Assembly (NCBI RefSeq): GCF_026153295.1
Contig: NZ_CP110615.1
Span: 2,480,001 to 2,544,000 of the forward strand
Direction of reading: 5' to 3'
Source of the DNA: Rhodococcus antarcticus
GTDB lineage: Bacteria; Actinomycetota; Actinomycetes; Mycobacteriales; Mycobacteriaceae
Length of the DNA: 64,000 bases
The translations under genes were made by a program, and so were the position numbers. The first letter of the stretch is position 1, and every line of letters starts with the position of its first letter. The notes below the pieces were generated by a model, which was given only the letters and a program-made list of their open reading frames with translations, did not search any database and had not been told where the DNA came from. Positions 25,915 to 34,250 of the stretch are shown one piece after another.

Positions 25915-26792
25915 GCCGGGACCCGCTGCACGTCCTGGGGGCCGTGCAGCAGCGGGGTGCCGGTGGCGCCGGAGACCAGCTGCTCGTACTGCGCCCGGCC
26001 GGTGGTGTCCCCCGCGAGGCGGACCGTCTTGTTGGTGCCGTGGTAGTCGCTGGACCCGGTGGGGACCAGGCCCAGCTCCGCGGCCAGCACCCGCAGCCGC
26101 GCCCGGTCGGCGGGGGCGTGGTCCACGTGGTCCACCTCGAGCCCGGTGAGCCCGGCCACGGCCAGCTCGGCGATCGCGGACTCGGCGAGCACCCCGCCCC
26201 GGGTGGTGGCGCGGCTGTGGGCCAACGTGCTCACCCCGCCCGCGGCGGTCACCAGGCGCACGGCCTCGAGCAGGGGGATGTCGCGCTTGTCCTCGTAGTA
26301 CCCGCCGTCGCGGCTGAGCACACCCGCGAAGGCCTCGTCCATGGTGGCGACGTAGCCGGCCTCGATGAGCGCGGCGCCCAGGTGGGGACGCCCCAGGGTG
26401 TCCCCGGCGGAGGCGAGCACGGCCTCGACGTCGATGGGCAGCCCGTCGGCGGCCATCCGCTGCGCCATCACCCGCAGCCGGCGCACCCGCTCCCCGCGCA
26501 ACCGGGTGAGCTCGGCCTCCAGCTCGGGGTGCGCGGGGTCGAACAGGTGGGCCAGCAGGTGCACGGTGACCTCCGCACCGGTCTCCCCCACCGCCTCGCA
26601 GGAGAGCTCCGCACCCCGGACCAGGGTCATCCCCTCGCCCAGCGCCGCGGCGGCCCCGGCCCACCCGGAGGTGGTGTCGTGGTCGGTGATGGCCATGACG
26701 TCCAGCCCGGCGGCGGCCCCGGCCCGCACGAGCCCGGCCGGGGAGTCCGTGCCGTCGGAGGCGCTGGAGTGGCAGTGGAGGTCGATGAGCAC
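25911..26792 (-). CDS. PHP-domain phosphoesterase (RNase AM/YciV-like)
   Basis: 293 residues. The four PHP metal motifs are visible: DLHCHSSASDG at the N-terminus, AITDHDT, a middle H in AHLFDPAHPE/RPHLG, and the C-terminal SDYHG. This is the arrangement of YciV/TrpH proteins, which act as 3',5'-nucleotide phosphatases or 5'-3' exoribonucleases on short RNAs. The start GTG 26792 gives the usual N-terminus (LIDLHCHS). It heads a run PHP-MarC-RecB-like nuclease-3TM, in which only the MarC-nuclease junction lacks an overlap (four bases apart). Confidence 0.88.
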   Translation of the reverse strand: MLIDLHCHSSASDGTDSPAGLVRAGAAAGLDVMAITDHDTTSGWAGAAAALGEGMTLVRGAELSCEAVGETGAEVTVHLLAHLFDPAHPELEAELTRLRGERVRRLRVMAQRMAADGLPIDVEAVLASAGDTLGRPHLGAALIEAGYVATMDEAFAGVLSRDGGYYEDKRDIPLLEAVRLVTAAGGVSTLAHSRATTRGGVLAESAIAELAVAGLTGLEVDHVDHAPADRARLRVLAAELGLVPTGSSDYHGTNKTVRLAGDTTGRAQYEQLVSGATGTPLLHGPQDVQRVPA

Positions 26793-26829
26793 GTTCCCAG
26801 TCTGGCCCACGGCACCGACAGCGCCGCCC

Positions 26830-27333
26830 TCACTCCCCGTCCGCGCTGCCCTGCTTGGTGAACACCAGCGCGGTGAGGTCGTGGCGCAGCTGCTCGCCCC
26901 ACGGCATGTAGGTCAGCCGCGACAGCGCCTGGTCGGCCCCGGCGGACTCCACGCTCATGGTGGCGTAGCCGAGCACCCGGCCGAACGGGGTGTGGGTGAA
27001 GGTCAGGTCGGTGACCTTGCGCAGCGGCATCATCGTCACCGTCTTCGTGACGATCCCCTGGGTCAGCAGCATCCGCTGGGTGGTCACCTCCAGGCGCTCC
27101 ACCCACCACGAGCGCAGCAGCACCGACAGGTGCACCAGCACCGCCACCGAGGCCCACCAGAGCACGTTCTGCACGACCACCTGGTCGTCGGGCAGCTCGA
27201 GGGCCAGGACGAGCAGCGCGAGTACCCCGACCGCCGCGCGGGTGACGGGCCAGGTCAGGCAGGCGGCGTGCCGGCGCACCGAGATGCGCAGCTCCTCGCC
27301 CGGGATCAGGTGCTCGACGTCGCCGAACCGCAC
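26830..27333 (-). CDS. bPH2 (YdbS-like) membrane protein with PH domain
   Basis: 167 residues. Two adjacent membrane helices (about 28-46 and 54-72) are followed by a bacterial PH-like domain: WWVERLEVTTQRMLLTQGIVTKTVTMMPLRKV is the typical start of bPH2, in which a two-helix hairpin precedes a cytoplasmic beta-sandwich. The N-terminal LIPGEELRISVRRH is the short strand seen in this family. Function in membrane or protein assembly is unproven. GGGAGG precedes the GTG at 27333. It is upstream of the PHP gene on the same strand, 37 bases away. Confidence 0.8.
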   Translation of the reverse strand: MRFGDVEHLIPGEELRISVRRHAACLTWPVTRAAVGVLALLVLALELPDDQVVVQNVLWWASVAVLVHLSVLLRSWWVERLEVTTQRMLLTQGIVTKTVTMMPLRKVTDLTFTHTPFGRVLGYATMSVESAGADQALSRLTYMPWGEQLRHDLTALVFTKQGSADGE

Positions 27334-27345
27334 CGCCGGCCTCCC

Positions 27346-27405
27346 GTCAGGACATCGCCGGTCGGGACATCGCGGTGAAGTACATCGCGGTCAAGTACAT
27401 CGCCG
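27346..27405. repeat. 14-16-bp imperfect tandem repeat, four units
   Basis: Units at 27346-27360, 27361-27374, 27375-27389 and 27390-27405 share a core of GACATCG or TACATCG. They fill the gap between the 52-residue gene and the PH-domain gene; the next unit carries the stop codon of the small gene. Confidence 0.75.
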
Positions 27406-27406
27406 G

Positions 27407-27565
27407 TCAGAACAGGGAGGTGACGAACGTCGACATGGAGCTCGCGGCCGTCGCGACGACGCCGCCGGCACTCTTCACGACGTTCGCCGACGCCACGGGC
27501 TGCGTGATCACGTAGAAGATCACGAACGCGAGCACGAGGAAGCCCGCAAGCTTCTTGACGTCCAC
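27407..27565 (-). CDS. 52-residue conserved-type small membrane protein
   Basis: Too short for most gene callers. Translating from GTG 27565 gives DVKKLAGFLVLAFVIFYVI as the opening hydrophobic helix, then a polar tail (TQPVASANVVKSAGG...SMSTFVTSLF). GGAGAGG lies four bases before the start. Similar short KKLAGF..AFVIFYV.TQP..AA proteins are common in Actinobacteria. It is single-pass, N-terminus in the cytoplasm with a short outside tail, or possibly membrane-tethered at both ends. It sits between the PH-domain protein and the MaoC gene, all on the minus strand. Role unknown. Confidence 0.75.
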   Translation of the reverse strand: MDVKKLAGFLVLAFVIFYVITQPVASANVVKSAGGVVATAASSMSTFVTSLF

Positions 27566-27663
27566 AGAGCCTCTCCATCACCTCGCCGAACCAGCAGTCA
27601 CAGGTTCCTACCGCACTCCGCCGCGCTGGCGGCCACGCCACGCCGGGCGCGGCCGCCACCGGT

Positions 27664-28167
27664 TCACGGGTGCGGGACCGGCCGGCCGGGCTGCTCGCCG
27701 CCGCGCGCCTGGCCGTAGGACTCCTTGGGGACCATCACCTTCCGGCGGAACACGCAGACGATCTGCCCGTCCTGCTTGTAGCCCGTGGTCTCCACGTGCA
27801 CGATCCCTCGGTCGTCCTTGGACCTCGACAGGGTCTTGTCCAGCACCTCGGTCTCGCCGTAGATGGTGTCGCCGTGGAAGGTCGGCTTGACGTGCTTGAG
27901 GCTCTCCACCTCGAGGTTGGCGATGGCCTTGCCGGAGACGTCGGCCACGCTCATCCCCAGCAGCAGCGAGTACACGTAGTTGCCCACCACCACGTTCTTG
28001 CCGAAGTCGGTGGTCTCCGCGGCGAAGTGGCTGTCCAGGTGCAGCGGGTGGTGGTTCATGGTGAGCAGGCAGAACAGGTGGTCGTCGTACTCGGTGACCG
28101 TCTTTCCCGGCCAGTGCTTGTAGACGGCCCCGACCTCGAACTCCTCGTAGTAGCGACCGAACTGCAC
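27664..28167 (-). CDS. MaoC-like hot-dog dehydratase
   Basis: 167 residues. The hot-dog signature is seen in FEVGAVYKHWPGKTVTEYDDHLFCLLTMNHHPLHLDSHFA, whose Asp and His (the MNHHPLHLD segment) are the catalytic pair of MaoC/R-hydratases, followed by VVGNYVYSLLLGMSV. Likely hydrates an enoyl-CoA or mesaconyl-type CoA ester in the cytoplasm. The frame extends 36 codons upstream, but GTG 28167 is preceded by AAGGAG at seven bases. No CoA-pathway neighbours adjoin it except, at a distance, the acyl-CoA dehydrogenase. Confidence 0.88.
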   Translation of the reverse strand: MQFGRYYEEFEVGAVYKHWPGKTVTEYDDHLFCLLTMNHHPLHLDSHFAAETTDFGKNVVVGNYVYSLLLGMSVADVSGKAIANLEVESLKHVKPTFHGDTIYGETEVLDKTLSRSKDDRGIVHVETTGYKQDGQIVCVFRRKVMVPKESYGQARGGEQPGRPVPHP

Positions 28168-28295
28168 CGTTCGTCTCCTTCGCACCGTCGCGGCCGGGCG
28201 GGCTGCCCGTCTCGTCCCGCCCAGTGTGACGGGCCCGGGAGTAACGTCGCAGAGCGGTCCGTCACACGGGTCCACCCTGCCCCCCGGAGGTGTCC

Positions 28296-29375
28296 GTGCC
28301 CACCCTTCCCTCGCTGCGCCCCCCGGTGCGCGGCGCCAAGGCCGTCCCGTCCCTGCAGAAGCTGTCCCTGCCCGCCTCCGAGGCGGTGGTCGACTGCGCC
28401 GTCTACGTCTGCGGCATCCGCCAGCCCGGCCGCTGGACGCACGCCGGCGCGCTGGCCGAGGTGCGCCGCCGTGGCGAGGGGTTCGTCTGGGTGGGTCTGC
28501 ACGCGCCGGACGCGGGGCAGATGACGTCGGTCGCCGAGACCTTCGGCCTGCACGACCTGGCCGCCGAGGACGCCGTGCACGCCCACCAGCGGCCCAAGCT
28601 CGAGCGCTACGACGACACGCTGTTCATGGTGGTCAAGACGGTCACCTACGTGGCCCACGAGTCGATCGACACCGCCAAGGAGATCGTCGAGTCCGGCGAG
28701 ATCATGGTGTTCGTCGGCGCCGACTTCGTGGTGACCGTCCGGCACGGCGAGCACTCCGCCCTGGGCACGCTGCGCGCGTCCCTGGAGGCCGACCCGGAGC
28801 AGCTGGCCCTGGGCCCGGCCGCGGTGCTGCACCGCATCGCCGACCACGTCGTCGACTCCTACCTCGAGGTGGCCGACGCGGTGGAGGGTGACATCGACGC
28901 GCTGGAGGAGCAGATCTTCTCCCCGCGCACGAACGTCGACATCGAGCAGATCTACCTGATGAAGCGGGAGGTGGTGGAGTTCCGCCGCGCCGTGGCCCCG
29001 CTCGGGGTACCCCTCAAGCGGCTCGTGGCCGACCGGAGCACGCTGGTGCCCAAGGAGATCCGGCGCTACTTCCGCGACGTGGACGACCACCAGACGGCGG
29101 TGGCCGAGCGCGTCGCCGCCTACGACGAGGTGCTCAACACCCTGGTCGACGCCGCCCTGGCGAAGGTGACCGTGCAGCAGAACGGGGACATGCGCAAGAT
29201 CGCTGCGTACGCCGCCATCATCACCGTGCCGACGATGATCGCCGGGATCTACGGGATGAACTTCGAGCACATGCCTGAGCTCGGCACCCAGTACGGGTAC
29301 CCCGTGGTTCTCGTGGTCATGGTCGCGATCTGCGGGCTGCTCTGGCGGGGGTTCCGCCGCAACGGCTGGCTGTAG
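28296..29375 (+). CDS. corA: CorA-type magnesium/cobalt channel
   Basis: 359 residues. A large N-terminal cytoplasmic domain contains helix-rich segments with DLAAEDAVHAHQRPKLERYDD, a hallmark of CorA, then two C-terminal membrane helices. The signature YGMN is at residues 319-322, with GMN forming the ion filter, and the short loop FEHMPEL follows. A pentamer in the plasma membrane takes up Mg2+. Two GTGs lie close; 28296 has GGAGG five bases upstream and is preferred. Convergent with the DUF2332 gene, three bases between stops. Confidence 0.93.
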   Translation: MPTLPSLRPPVRGAKAVPSLQKLSLPASEAVVDCAVYVCGIRQPGRWTHAGALAEVRRRGEGFVWVGLHAPDAGQMTSVAETFGLHDLAAEDAVHAHQRPKLERYDDTLFMVVKTVTYVAHESIDTAKEIVESGEIMVFVGADFVVTVRHGEHSALGTLRASLEADPEQLALGPAAVLHRIADHVVDSYLEVADAVEGDIDALEEQIFSPRTNVDIEQIYLMKREVVEFRRAVAPLGVPLKRLVADRSTLVPKEIRRYFRDVDDHQTAVAERVAAYDEVLNTLVDAALAKVTVQQNGDMRKIAAYAAIITVPTMIAGIYGMNFEHMPELGTQYGYPVVLVVMVAICGLLWRGFRRNGWL

Positions 29376-29378
29376 CGC

Positions 29379-30437
29379 TCAGGCCCAGGTGAACGGGGTT
29401 CCGTGCCCGCTGCCGTGGCCGAGCACGGCCACCTCGGGCGCGGCGGGCCACACCTGAAGCCGCAGCTCGAAGCGGAACCCGCCGCCGGTGCGCACGGGCT
29501 CCAGCACCAGCAGGGCCAGCGGCGCCTCGGCGGTGGCGGCCGCCGCTGCGCGGGCCAGCACGTCCCGACCGCGCCTGCGATCGGCGGGGGACACGTACTG
29601 CCACACCACGGAGTGCCACACCACGGTCAGCTCGCCGGGGTGCGGACGGGCGAGCTCACGGAGCAGGAAGTCCGGCCCCGAGAGCGGCTGCACCGCCACG
29701 GGCTCGGCGGCGGCAAGAGTCAGGGCCGCGCGCAGCCGCTCCCAGCGCGCGGTGTCGTCCGGCCACACGAACGAGCCCAGGTGCAGCCGGCCGTCGGCGG
29801 TGGACACGTCCACCGGGTGCACGTCGCAGCCGGCCCGGTGCACCACCCGCAGCGGGACGTCCAGGTCGGCCGGCGGGCGCCCGGTCCAGCCCGTGTCCAG
29901 CCGCAGCGCCGATCCGGGGTCACCCAGCACCTCGCCGTCCACGAGGTAGCCGATCCGGTCCGGTCGCAGGTTCAACCCCCCGCTGGCGCCCACCTCGAGC
30001 AGCCGCACGCCCGGCACGCCGGCGCGCTGCCCGGCCACCTGGAGCCCACCCCACAGCGGGGCGCTGCGGCCGACCTCGTTGGTCTGCACCGCCGTGGCCG
30101 CCAGCCGGGTCCGCACCTGCTCGGCGTGCTCGACGAGCACCTGCGCGGCGTCCGCCCACAGGCGCTCGGGCCGGGCCGATCCCCCGACGCTCGGGTAGTG
30201 CAGCGCGAGCCGGGGCGCCGCCCGTTCCAGCACCAGCCGGTGCAGCGCAGCGGCCAGGCGCAGGCCCGGCACCGACCCCGCGGTGGCGCCGAGCTCGTCG
30301 GCGAGCAGCCCTGCGCACACCCCGCCCGAGTCGAGGTCGGCCGCGGCCCCGGTCAGCAGGGCGTGGGTGAGCGGGCTCACCGGCAGGCAGCCGCTCGCCT
30401 GCTCGCGCAGCAGCCCGGCTAGGTGCGCCGTGCTCAC
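29379..30437 (-). CDS. DUF2332 family protein
   Basis: 352 residues. Features of the DUF2332 family: LAALLREQA-type start, a central SAGLNLR-like segment here read as GASGGLNLRPDRIGY, and WHSVVWQYV near the C-terminus. The GASGGLN motif and the arrangement of strands hint at a SAM-methyltransferase-like Rossmann fold, but that is inference. GTG 30437. It is convergent with corA. Confidence 0.8.
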   Translation of the reverse strand: MSTAHLAGLLREQASGCLPVSPLTHALLTGAAADLDSGGVCAGLLADELGATAGSVPGLRLAAALHRLVLERAAPRLALHYPSVGGSARPERLWADAAQVLVEHAEQVRTRLAATAVQTNEVGRSAPLWGGLQVAGQRAGVPGVRLLEVGASGGLNLRPDRIGYLVDGEVLGDPGSALRLDTGWTGRPPADLDVPLRVVHRAGCDVHPVDVSTADGRLHLGSFVWPDDTARWERLRAALTLAAAEPVAVQPLSGPDFLLRELARPHPGELTVVWHSVVWQYVSPADRRRGRDVLARAAAAATAEAPLALLVLEPVRTGGGFRFELRLQVWPAAPEVAVLGHGSGHGTPFTWA

Positions 30438-30482
30438 ACCCCCACCCCCTGTGAACGAAACCTCGCGCCCTGGATCCAGAAA

Positions 30483-31070
30483 TCACACACGGGAGGCGGC
30501 TGGACGGCCGGGGTCCCGGGTGTCGATGCCGGCCTCGGTCCACGCCGTCCGCAGCGCGTCGGCCCCCCGCAGCCGCACCCAGGCGGCCTCGGTGCCGGTC
30601 AGCGGCACCACGTCGAGGAACTGCACGTCCTCGTAGGGATCGCCGAGCTCCAGCGGCGGCACCTCCTCGCTCGCCGCGAGCAGGACCGCGGTGAACGCGG
30701 AGCCCTCCCACAGGGGCGCGCCCAGGTCGACCAGCGCGTCCGCCTGCAGCACCAGACCTTCGACCGCGGGCGTGGCGGCCAGCACCGCGAGCGAGCGGAG
30801 CACCCCGTCGACACCGCCGCGCAGGGCGACCAGGAGCTCGGCACGCGGGCCGCGCACGGGATCGGCCACCAGCTCGTCCGGCTCTCCCATCGGGTGCCGC
30901 GCGCACCCGACGGTGCCGTAGCGGACCAGGCGCTCGGCGTCGGGACCGAAGCGCAGCACGTCCAGCGGCTGCACCCCGAGGAAGGTCACCGAGGCCGACA
31001 CCGGCTCCGAGGGACCGAGCTCGAGGCGCAGGTGCGCCCGCACCGCTGCGACGACGTCCACGGCGTGCAC
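30483..31070 (-). CDS. Suppressor-of-fused (SUFU) domain protein
   Basis: 195 residues. It opens VHAVDVVAAVRAHL, with further segments CARHPMGEPDELVADPVRGPRAELLVALRGG and a late YEDVQFLDVVPLTGTEAAWVR, which fit bacterial SUFU-domain proteins; these are often immunity or housekeeping proteins of unknown role. The long frame continues upstream into the stress-protein gene, so GTG 31070, ten bases after that gene's stop, is the start used. No toxin gene with which it might pair is adjacent. Confidence 0.7.
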   Translation of the reverse strand: MHAVDVVAAVRAHLRLELGPSEPVSASVTFLGVQPLDVLRFGPDAERLVRYGTVGCARHPMGEPDELVADPVRGPRAELLVALRGGVDGVLRSLAVLAATPAVEGLVLQADALVDLGAPLWEGSAFTAVLLAASEEVPPLELGDPYEDVQFLDVVPLTGTEAAWVRLRGADALRTAWTEAGIDTRDPGRPAASRV

Positions 31071-31080
31071 GCCCCCCGGC

Positions 31081-31611
31081 TCAGTGCCGCTGCTCGCCGC
31101 CGACGGACAGGCGGGAGAGCAGGTCGCGGGCCTGCTCGGCGCTGCGCGGCTCGCACAGCACGTCGTAGCGGCCGGCCACCAGCTGCATGGTCGAGGAGAA
31201 GTCACGCTGGCCGCGGGTGGCGCCGTAGGTGAGCGCACCGGAGATGACGCCGAACACGATGCCGATCAGCAGCCCGGTCAGGATCGACGCGGCGAAGCTG
31301 TTGCCGCTGACGATGTTGAGCACGAGCCCCACGAACAGGCCCAGCCACGCCCCCGAGGCGGCACCGGCGGTGAGCACGCGGCTCCAGGTGAGACGGCCCG
31401 TCACGCGCTCGACCTGCATCAGGTCCACGCCGACGATGGTGACGTCCTGCACGGAGAACTCGCTGTCGGAGAGGTGGTCCACCGCCCGCTGGGCCTCGGC
31501 GTAGGTGGGGTAGGCGCCGATCGGCCACCCGGTCGGCGGCGTGGGCGTCGGGAGCCCCTTGCGCTGCCCTCCCATCCCGCTGGCCATGGGCGACGACATC
31601 GGGCTGCTCAT
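31081..31611 (-). CDS. General stress protein with two membrane helices (Rv1234-like)
   Basis: 176 residues, very close to the 175 of M. tuberculosis Rv1234. The N-terminal domain PTYAEAQRAVDHLSDSEFSVQDVTIVG is the 'general stress protein 17M' fold that binds its own helix pair; two membrane helices (LGLFVGLVLNIVS and ILTGLLIGIVFGVIS) follow with GATRG. ATG 31611 has AGGAGA eight bases upstream. It lies downstream of a terminator-bounded leader region and just before the SUFU gene. Confidence 0.85.
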   Translation of the reverse strand: MSSPMSSPMASGMGGQRKGLPTPTPPTGWPIGAYPTYAEAQRAVDHLSDSEFSVQDVTIVGVDLMQVERVTGRLTWSRVLTAGAASGAWLGLFVGLVLNIVSGNSFAASILTGLLIGIVFGVISGALTYGATRGQRDFSSTMQLVAGRYDVLCEPRSAEQARDLLSRLSVGGEQRH

Positions 31612-31672
31612 CTCGGGTTCTCCTGTCCGTGGGGTGACCGTGCTATGCGGGTGTGGAGCTCACCAGGACAAC

Positions 31673-31701
31673 GCCCCGGGCACGGAGATCGTGCCCGGGG
31701 C
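31673..31701. terminator. Strong hairpin downstream of the acyl-CoA dehydrogenase gene
   Basis: Two perfect 12-base complementary arms (31673-31684 and 31690-31701) with a five-base loop, nearly all G-C, 40 bases past the stop of the gene ending at 31741. No U-run, as usual for actinobacterial terminators. Confidence 0.8.
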
Positions 31702-31740
31702 CGTGAGGTCGACGTGTGACGCGTGTCCGGTTCGCTCCGC

Positions 31741-32940
31741 TCAGCGGCGCGAGGCGTACTCCTTGAGCAGCCCGCGGCTGATGATCGTCTTCTGGATCTC
31801 GGACGTGCCCTCACCGATGAGCAGGAACGGGGCCTCGCGCATGAGGCGCTCGATCTCGTACTCCTTCGAGTAGCCGTAGCCGCCGTGGATGCGGAAGGCC
31901 TGCGTGGTCACCTCGGCGCAGTACTCGCTGGCGAGCAGCTTGGCCATGCCGGCCTCGACGTCGTTGCGCTTCCCGGAGTCCTTCAGCTTCGCTGCGTTGA
32001 CCATCATCATGTGGCTGGCCTCGACCTTGGTGGCCATCTCGGCGAGCTGGAACGCGATGGCCTGGTGCTGGGCGATGGGCTTGCCGAAGGTGGTGCGCTG
32101 CTGGGCGTACTCGACGGCCAGCTCGAAGGCCCGGATGGAGATGCCGCACGCCCGGGCCGCGACGTTCACGCGGCCGACCTCGACCCCGTCCATCATCTGC
32201 GCGAAGCCCTTGCCGGGCTCCCCGCCGAGGATGTCCTCGGCCTCGGCGCGGTAGCCGTCGAACACCATCTCGGTGGTGTCCACGCCCTTGTAGCCCATCT
32301 TCTCGATCTTGCCGGGAATGGTGAGCCCGGGCTTGACCTCGCCGAAGCCCGAGGGCTTCTCGACGAGGAACGCCGTGAGGTTCTGGTGGGCCTTCTCGTG
32401 GCCGAGGTCGGTCTTGACCAGCGTCGCGACCAGGGTGGAGCTGCCACCGTTGGTCAGCCACATCTTCGCCCCGTCGATGGTGTAGCTGCCGTCGGCGTCC
32501 AGGGTCGCCTTCGTGCGGATGGCCGCGACGTCGGAGCCCAGGCCCGGCTCGGACATGGAGAACGCACCGCGCACCTCACCGGTGGCCATCCGGGGCAGGA
32601 AGCGCTCCTTCTGCTCCTGCGTCCCGTGCTGGATGAGCATGTACGCGACGATGAAGTGCGTGTTGATCACGCCGGAGACGCTCATCCAGCCGCGCGCGAT
32701 CTCCTCGACCACCAGCACGTAGGTCAGCAGGCTCTCGCCGAGACCGCCGAACTCCTCGGGGATCATGAGCCCGAACAGGCCCATCTCCTTCATCCCGTCG
32801 ACGATCTCCTGCGGGTAGGTGTCCGAGTGCTCCAGCTCCTGCGCACGCGGGATGATCTCCTTGTCCACGAAGGCGCGGACGGTGGACAGGATCTCGCGCT
32901 GGACCTCGGTCAGGTCAGCGGTCTGGGCGAGCCGGGCCAT
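31741..32940 (-). CDS. Acyl-CoA dehydrogenase
   Basis: 399 residues with the three ACAD domains. FAD/substrate motifs: FSMSEPGLGSDVAAIRT in the middle beta-domain, MWLTNGG, and a C-terminal RIHGGYGYSKEYEIERLMREAPFLLIGEGTSEIQ, the consensus of the flavin-binding end; the catalytic glutamate lies in this C-terminal block as in medium/short-chain types. Oxidises an acyl-CoA to enoyl-CoA and passes electrons to ETF. ATG 32940 has AAGGAG seven bases upstream. It stands alone between two terminator hairpins. Confidence 0.93.
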   Translation of the reverse strand: MARLAQTADLTEVQREILSTVRAFVDKEIIPRAQELEHSDTYPQEIVDGMKEMGLFGLMIPEEFGGLGESLLTYVLVVEEIARGWMSVSGVINTHFIVAYMLIQHGTQEQKERFLPRMATGEVRGAFSMSEPGLGSDVAAIRTKATLDADGSYTIDGAKMWLTNGGSSTLVATLVKTDLGHEKAHQNLTAFLVEKPSGFGEVKPGLTIPGKIEKMGYKGVDTTEMVFDGYRAEAEDILGGEPGKGFAQMMDGVEVGRVNVAARACGISIRAFELAVEYAQQRTTFGKPIAQHQAIAFQLAEMATKVEASHMMMVNAAKLKDSGKRNDVEAGMAKLLASEYCAEVTTQAFRIHGGYGYSKEYEIERLMREAPFLLIGEGTSEIQKTIISRGLLKEYASRR

Positions 32941-33068
32941 GGGGGCACTCCTTCGACGCGGGGACGCACGCCGGGGCAGGGAGCACCCGGCACTGGGTTA
33001 CCGAGCAGTATGGGCGTTCCGGGCGGCGGCGGCGCTGTGAGATGGCGCTCGCCGCACCCACCGACGAG

Positions 33069-33112
33069 GACAGCGGGCCGCCGGCACCGATAGGTGCGGG
33101 CAGCCCGCTGTC
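33069..33112. terminator. Hairpin downstream of dps
   Basis: Ten-base outer arms (33069-33078, 33103-33112) enclose a second five-base stem (84-88/93-97). It starts 17 bases past the dps stop on the minus strand. Confidence 0.7.
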
Positions 33113-33128
33113 GGGGGGTGCGGAGGGT

Positions 33129-33680
33129 CTAGCTGGTGGCCCTGGCCGCCGCCTTCTTCTCGCTCTTCGCGTCCCCGGTGCTCAGCGCGCCACCGGAGTT
33201 CTCCAGGTGGGCCCGGACGAACCAGTGGAACAGCTCCAGCTCGGCGGACTGCCCGATGAGCATGTCCTCGGTGATCGGGTCCAGCTCACCCGTCTTCGCG
33301 ATGACGTCGCGCACGCTCGAGATGACGCCCTGGTAGACGACGTCCAGCGCGGCGAGGTGGGCGATCACGGTGTCGCGACCGATGGAGTAGTCCTCCCACT
33401 GGCGCTCGGCGACGATGGAGCCCGGGGTGCCCTTCGGGGAGCCGCCCAGCGTCGCGATGCGCTCGGCGACGGCATCGGCGAAGCCGCGCACGGCCTCCAC
33501 CTGGGGGTCGATCATCTCGTGCACCGAGATGAAGTTGGGGCCCACCACGTTCCAGTGCGCGTGCTTGAGCGTGAGGTGCAGGTCGTTGTAGGCGTGCAGC
33601 CGGTCCTGCAGGAGCGCGGCGACCTCGCCGCCCTGCTCCGGGGTCATGCCGGGCACGGTGTACTTCGGGTTGGTAGCCAT
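33129..33680 (-). CDS. dps: Dps/ferritin-like DNA-protecting protein
   Basis: 184 residues. The Dps ferroxidase signature HWNVVGPNFISVHEMIDPQVEA spans residues 42-63 (written here in part), with His42, His54 and acidic partners. The C-terminal tail is Lys/Ala-rich (EKKAAARATS), suited to bind DNA. It forms a dodecamer that stores iron and shields DNA from peroxide. ATG 33680 is supported by a TACCGT box seven bases upstream and no Shine-Dalgarno. A terminator hairpin follows the gene. Confidence 0.9.
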   Translation of the reverse strand: MATNPKYTVPGMTPEQGGEVAALLQDRLHAYNDLHLTLKHAHWNVVGPNFISVHEMIDPQVEAVRGFADAVAERIATLGGSPKGTPGSIVAERQWEDYSIGRDTVIAHLAALDVVYQGVISSVRDVIAKTGELDPITEDMLIGQSAELELFHWFVRAHLENSGGALSTGDAKSEKKAAARATS

Positions 33681-33687
33681 GGGCACG

Positions 33688-33693
33688 ACGGTA
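33688..33693 (-). promoter_or_regulatory. -10 box of a leaderless promoter for dps
   Basis: TACCGT on the minus strand, seven bases before ATG 33680. Confidence 0.55.
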
Positions 33694-33844
33694 GGACCAT
33701 CTCCGCGGTGGTGCCGGACGAACGGTCGTCGACGCTGGACCCCGCGGCCCCACCCTGGTGGACTGCCCGCATGAGCAGCCCGTGCGGACAGCCCCCCTGG
33801 CCGCCGCAGCGCGGCGTCGTGCTGGCGAGTTCCGCAGGTCGCTC

Positions 33845-34213
33845 GTGACCGCGCCCGGGTCCCTGCGGTCCCAGCTCGACGCCGCCCTGCGCAAGTCGGC
33901 GGCGGTGTGGGTCCAGCCGGAGCACCACCCCAGCCGCCTGGTCTGGGCGCTGTGGCCCTCCCGCGGACCCCTGGCCGGCTCTCTCCTGGTCGCCACCGGA
34001 GGCACCGAGCAGGAGGTGCCGGGCCTGGTCGACGGCGCCACCGTCACCGTCGTGGTGGCGCGGCCGGGCACGCGCTCGCGGCTCGCCACGGTGACCACCA
34101 CCGCGGTGGCCACCACCCCCGACGAGGCCACCCGGACCGCGCTGGCCGCCGCCCGCCGCAACGGGGCTCCGGGGTGGACCGCCGTGCTCGCCCTGGCCCT
34201 GGTCGACGGCTGA
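33845..34213 (+). CDS. Conserved-type small protein of unknown function
   Basis: 122 residues from GTG 33845. Sequence TAPGSLRSQLDAALRKSAAVWVQPEHHPSRLVWALW is followed by a mixed-strand region rich in Val/Thr/Ala. The N-terminal helix and beta-rich remainder suggest a small folded cytosolic protein. No family recognised. It lies 37 bases before the mgtE-like gene on the same strand and could be translated with it. The start is uncertain; the open frame runs to 33758. Confidence 0.55.
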   Translation: MTAPGSLRSQLDAALRKSAAVWVQPEHHPSRLVWALWPSRGPLAGSLLVATGGTEQEVPGLVDGATVTVVVARPGTRSRLATVTTTAVATTPDEATRTALAAARRNGAPGWTAVLALALVDG

Positions 34214-34237
34214 GACCGCCCTCCCACCACCTCCCGC

Positions 34238-34243
34238 TACCCT
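34238..34243 (+). promoter_or_regulatory. -10 box of a leaderless promoter for the MgtE-like gene
   Basis: TACCCT seven bases before GTG 34251; no Shine-Dalgarno. Confidence 0.5.
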
Positions 34244-34250
34244 CGCCCGC

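Noticed and set aside
30483-31070. SUFU protein as toxin immunity gene
   Set aside because: No polymorphic toxin or secretion gene adjacent; the neighbours are a stress protein and a DUF2332 gene.
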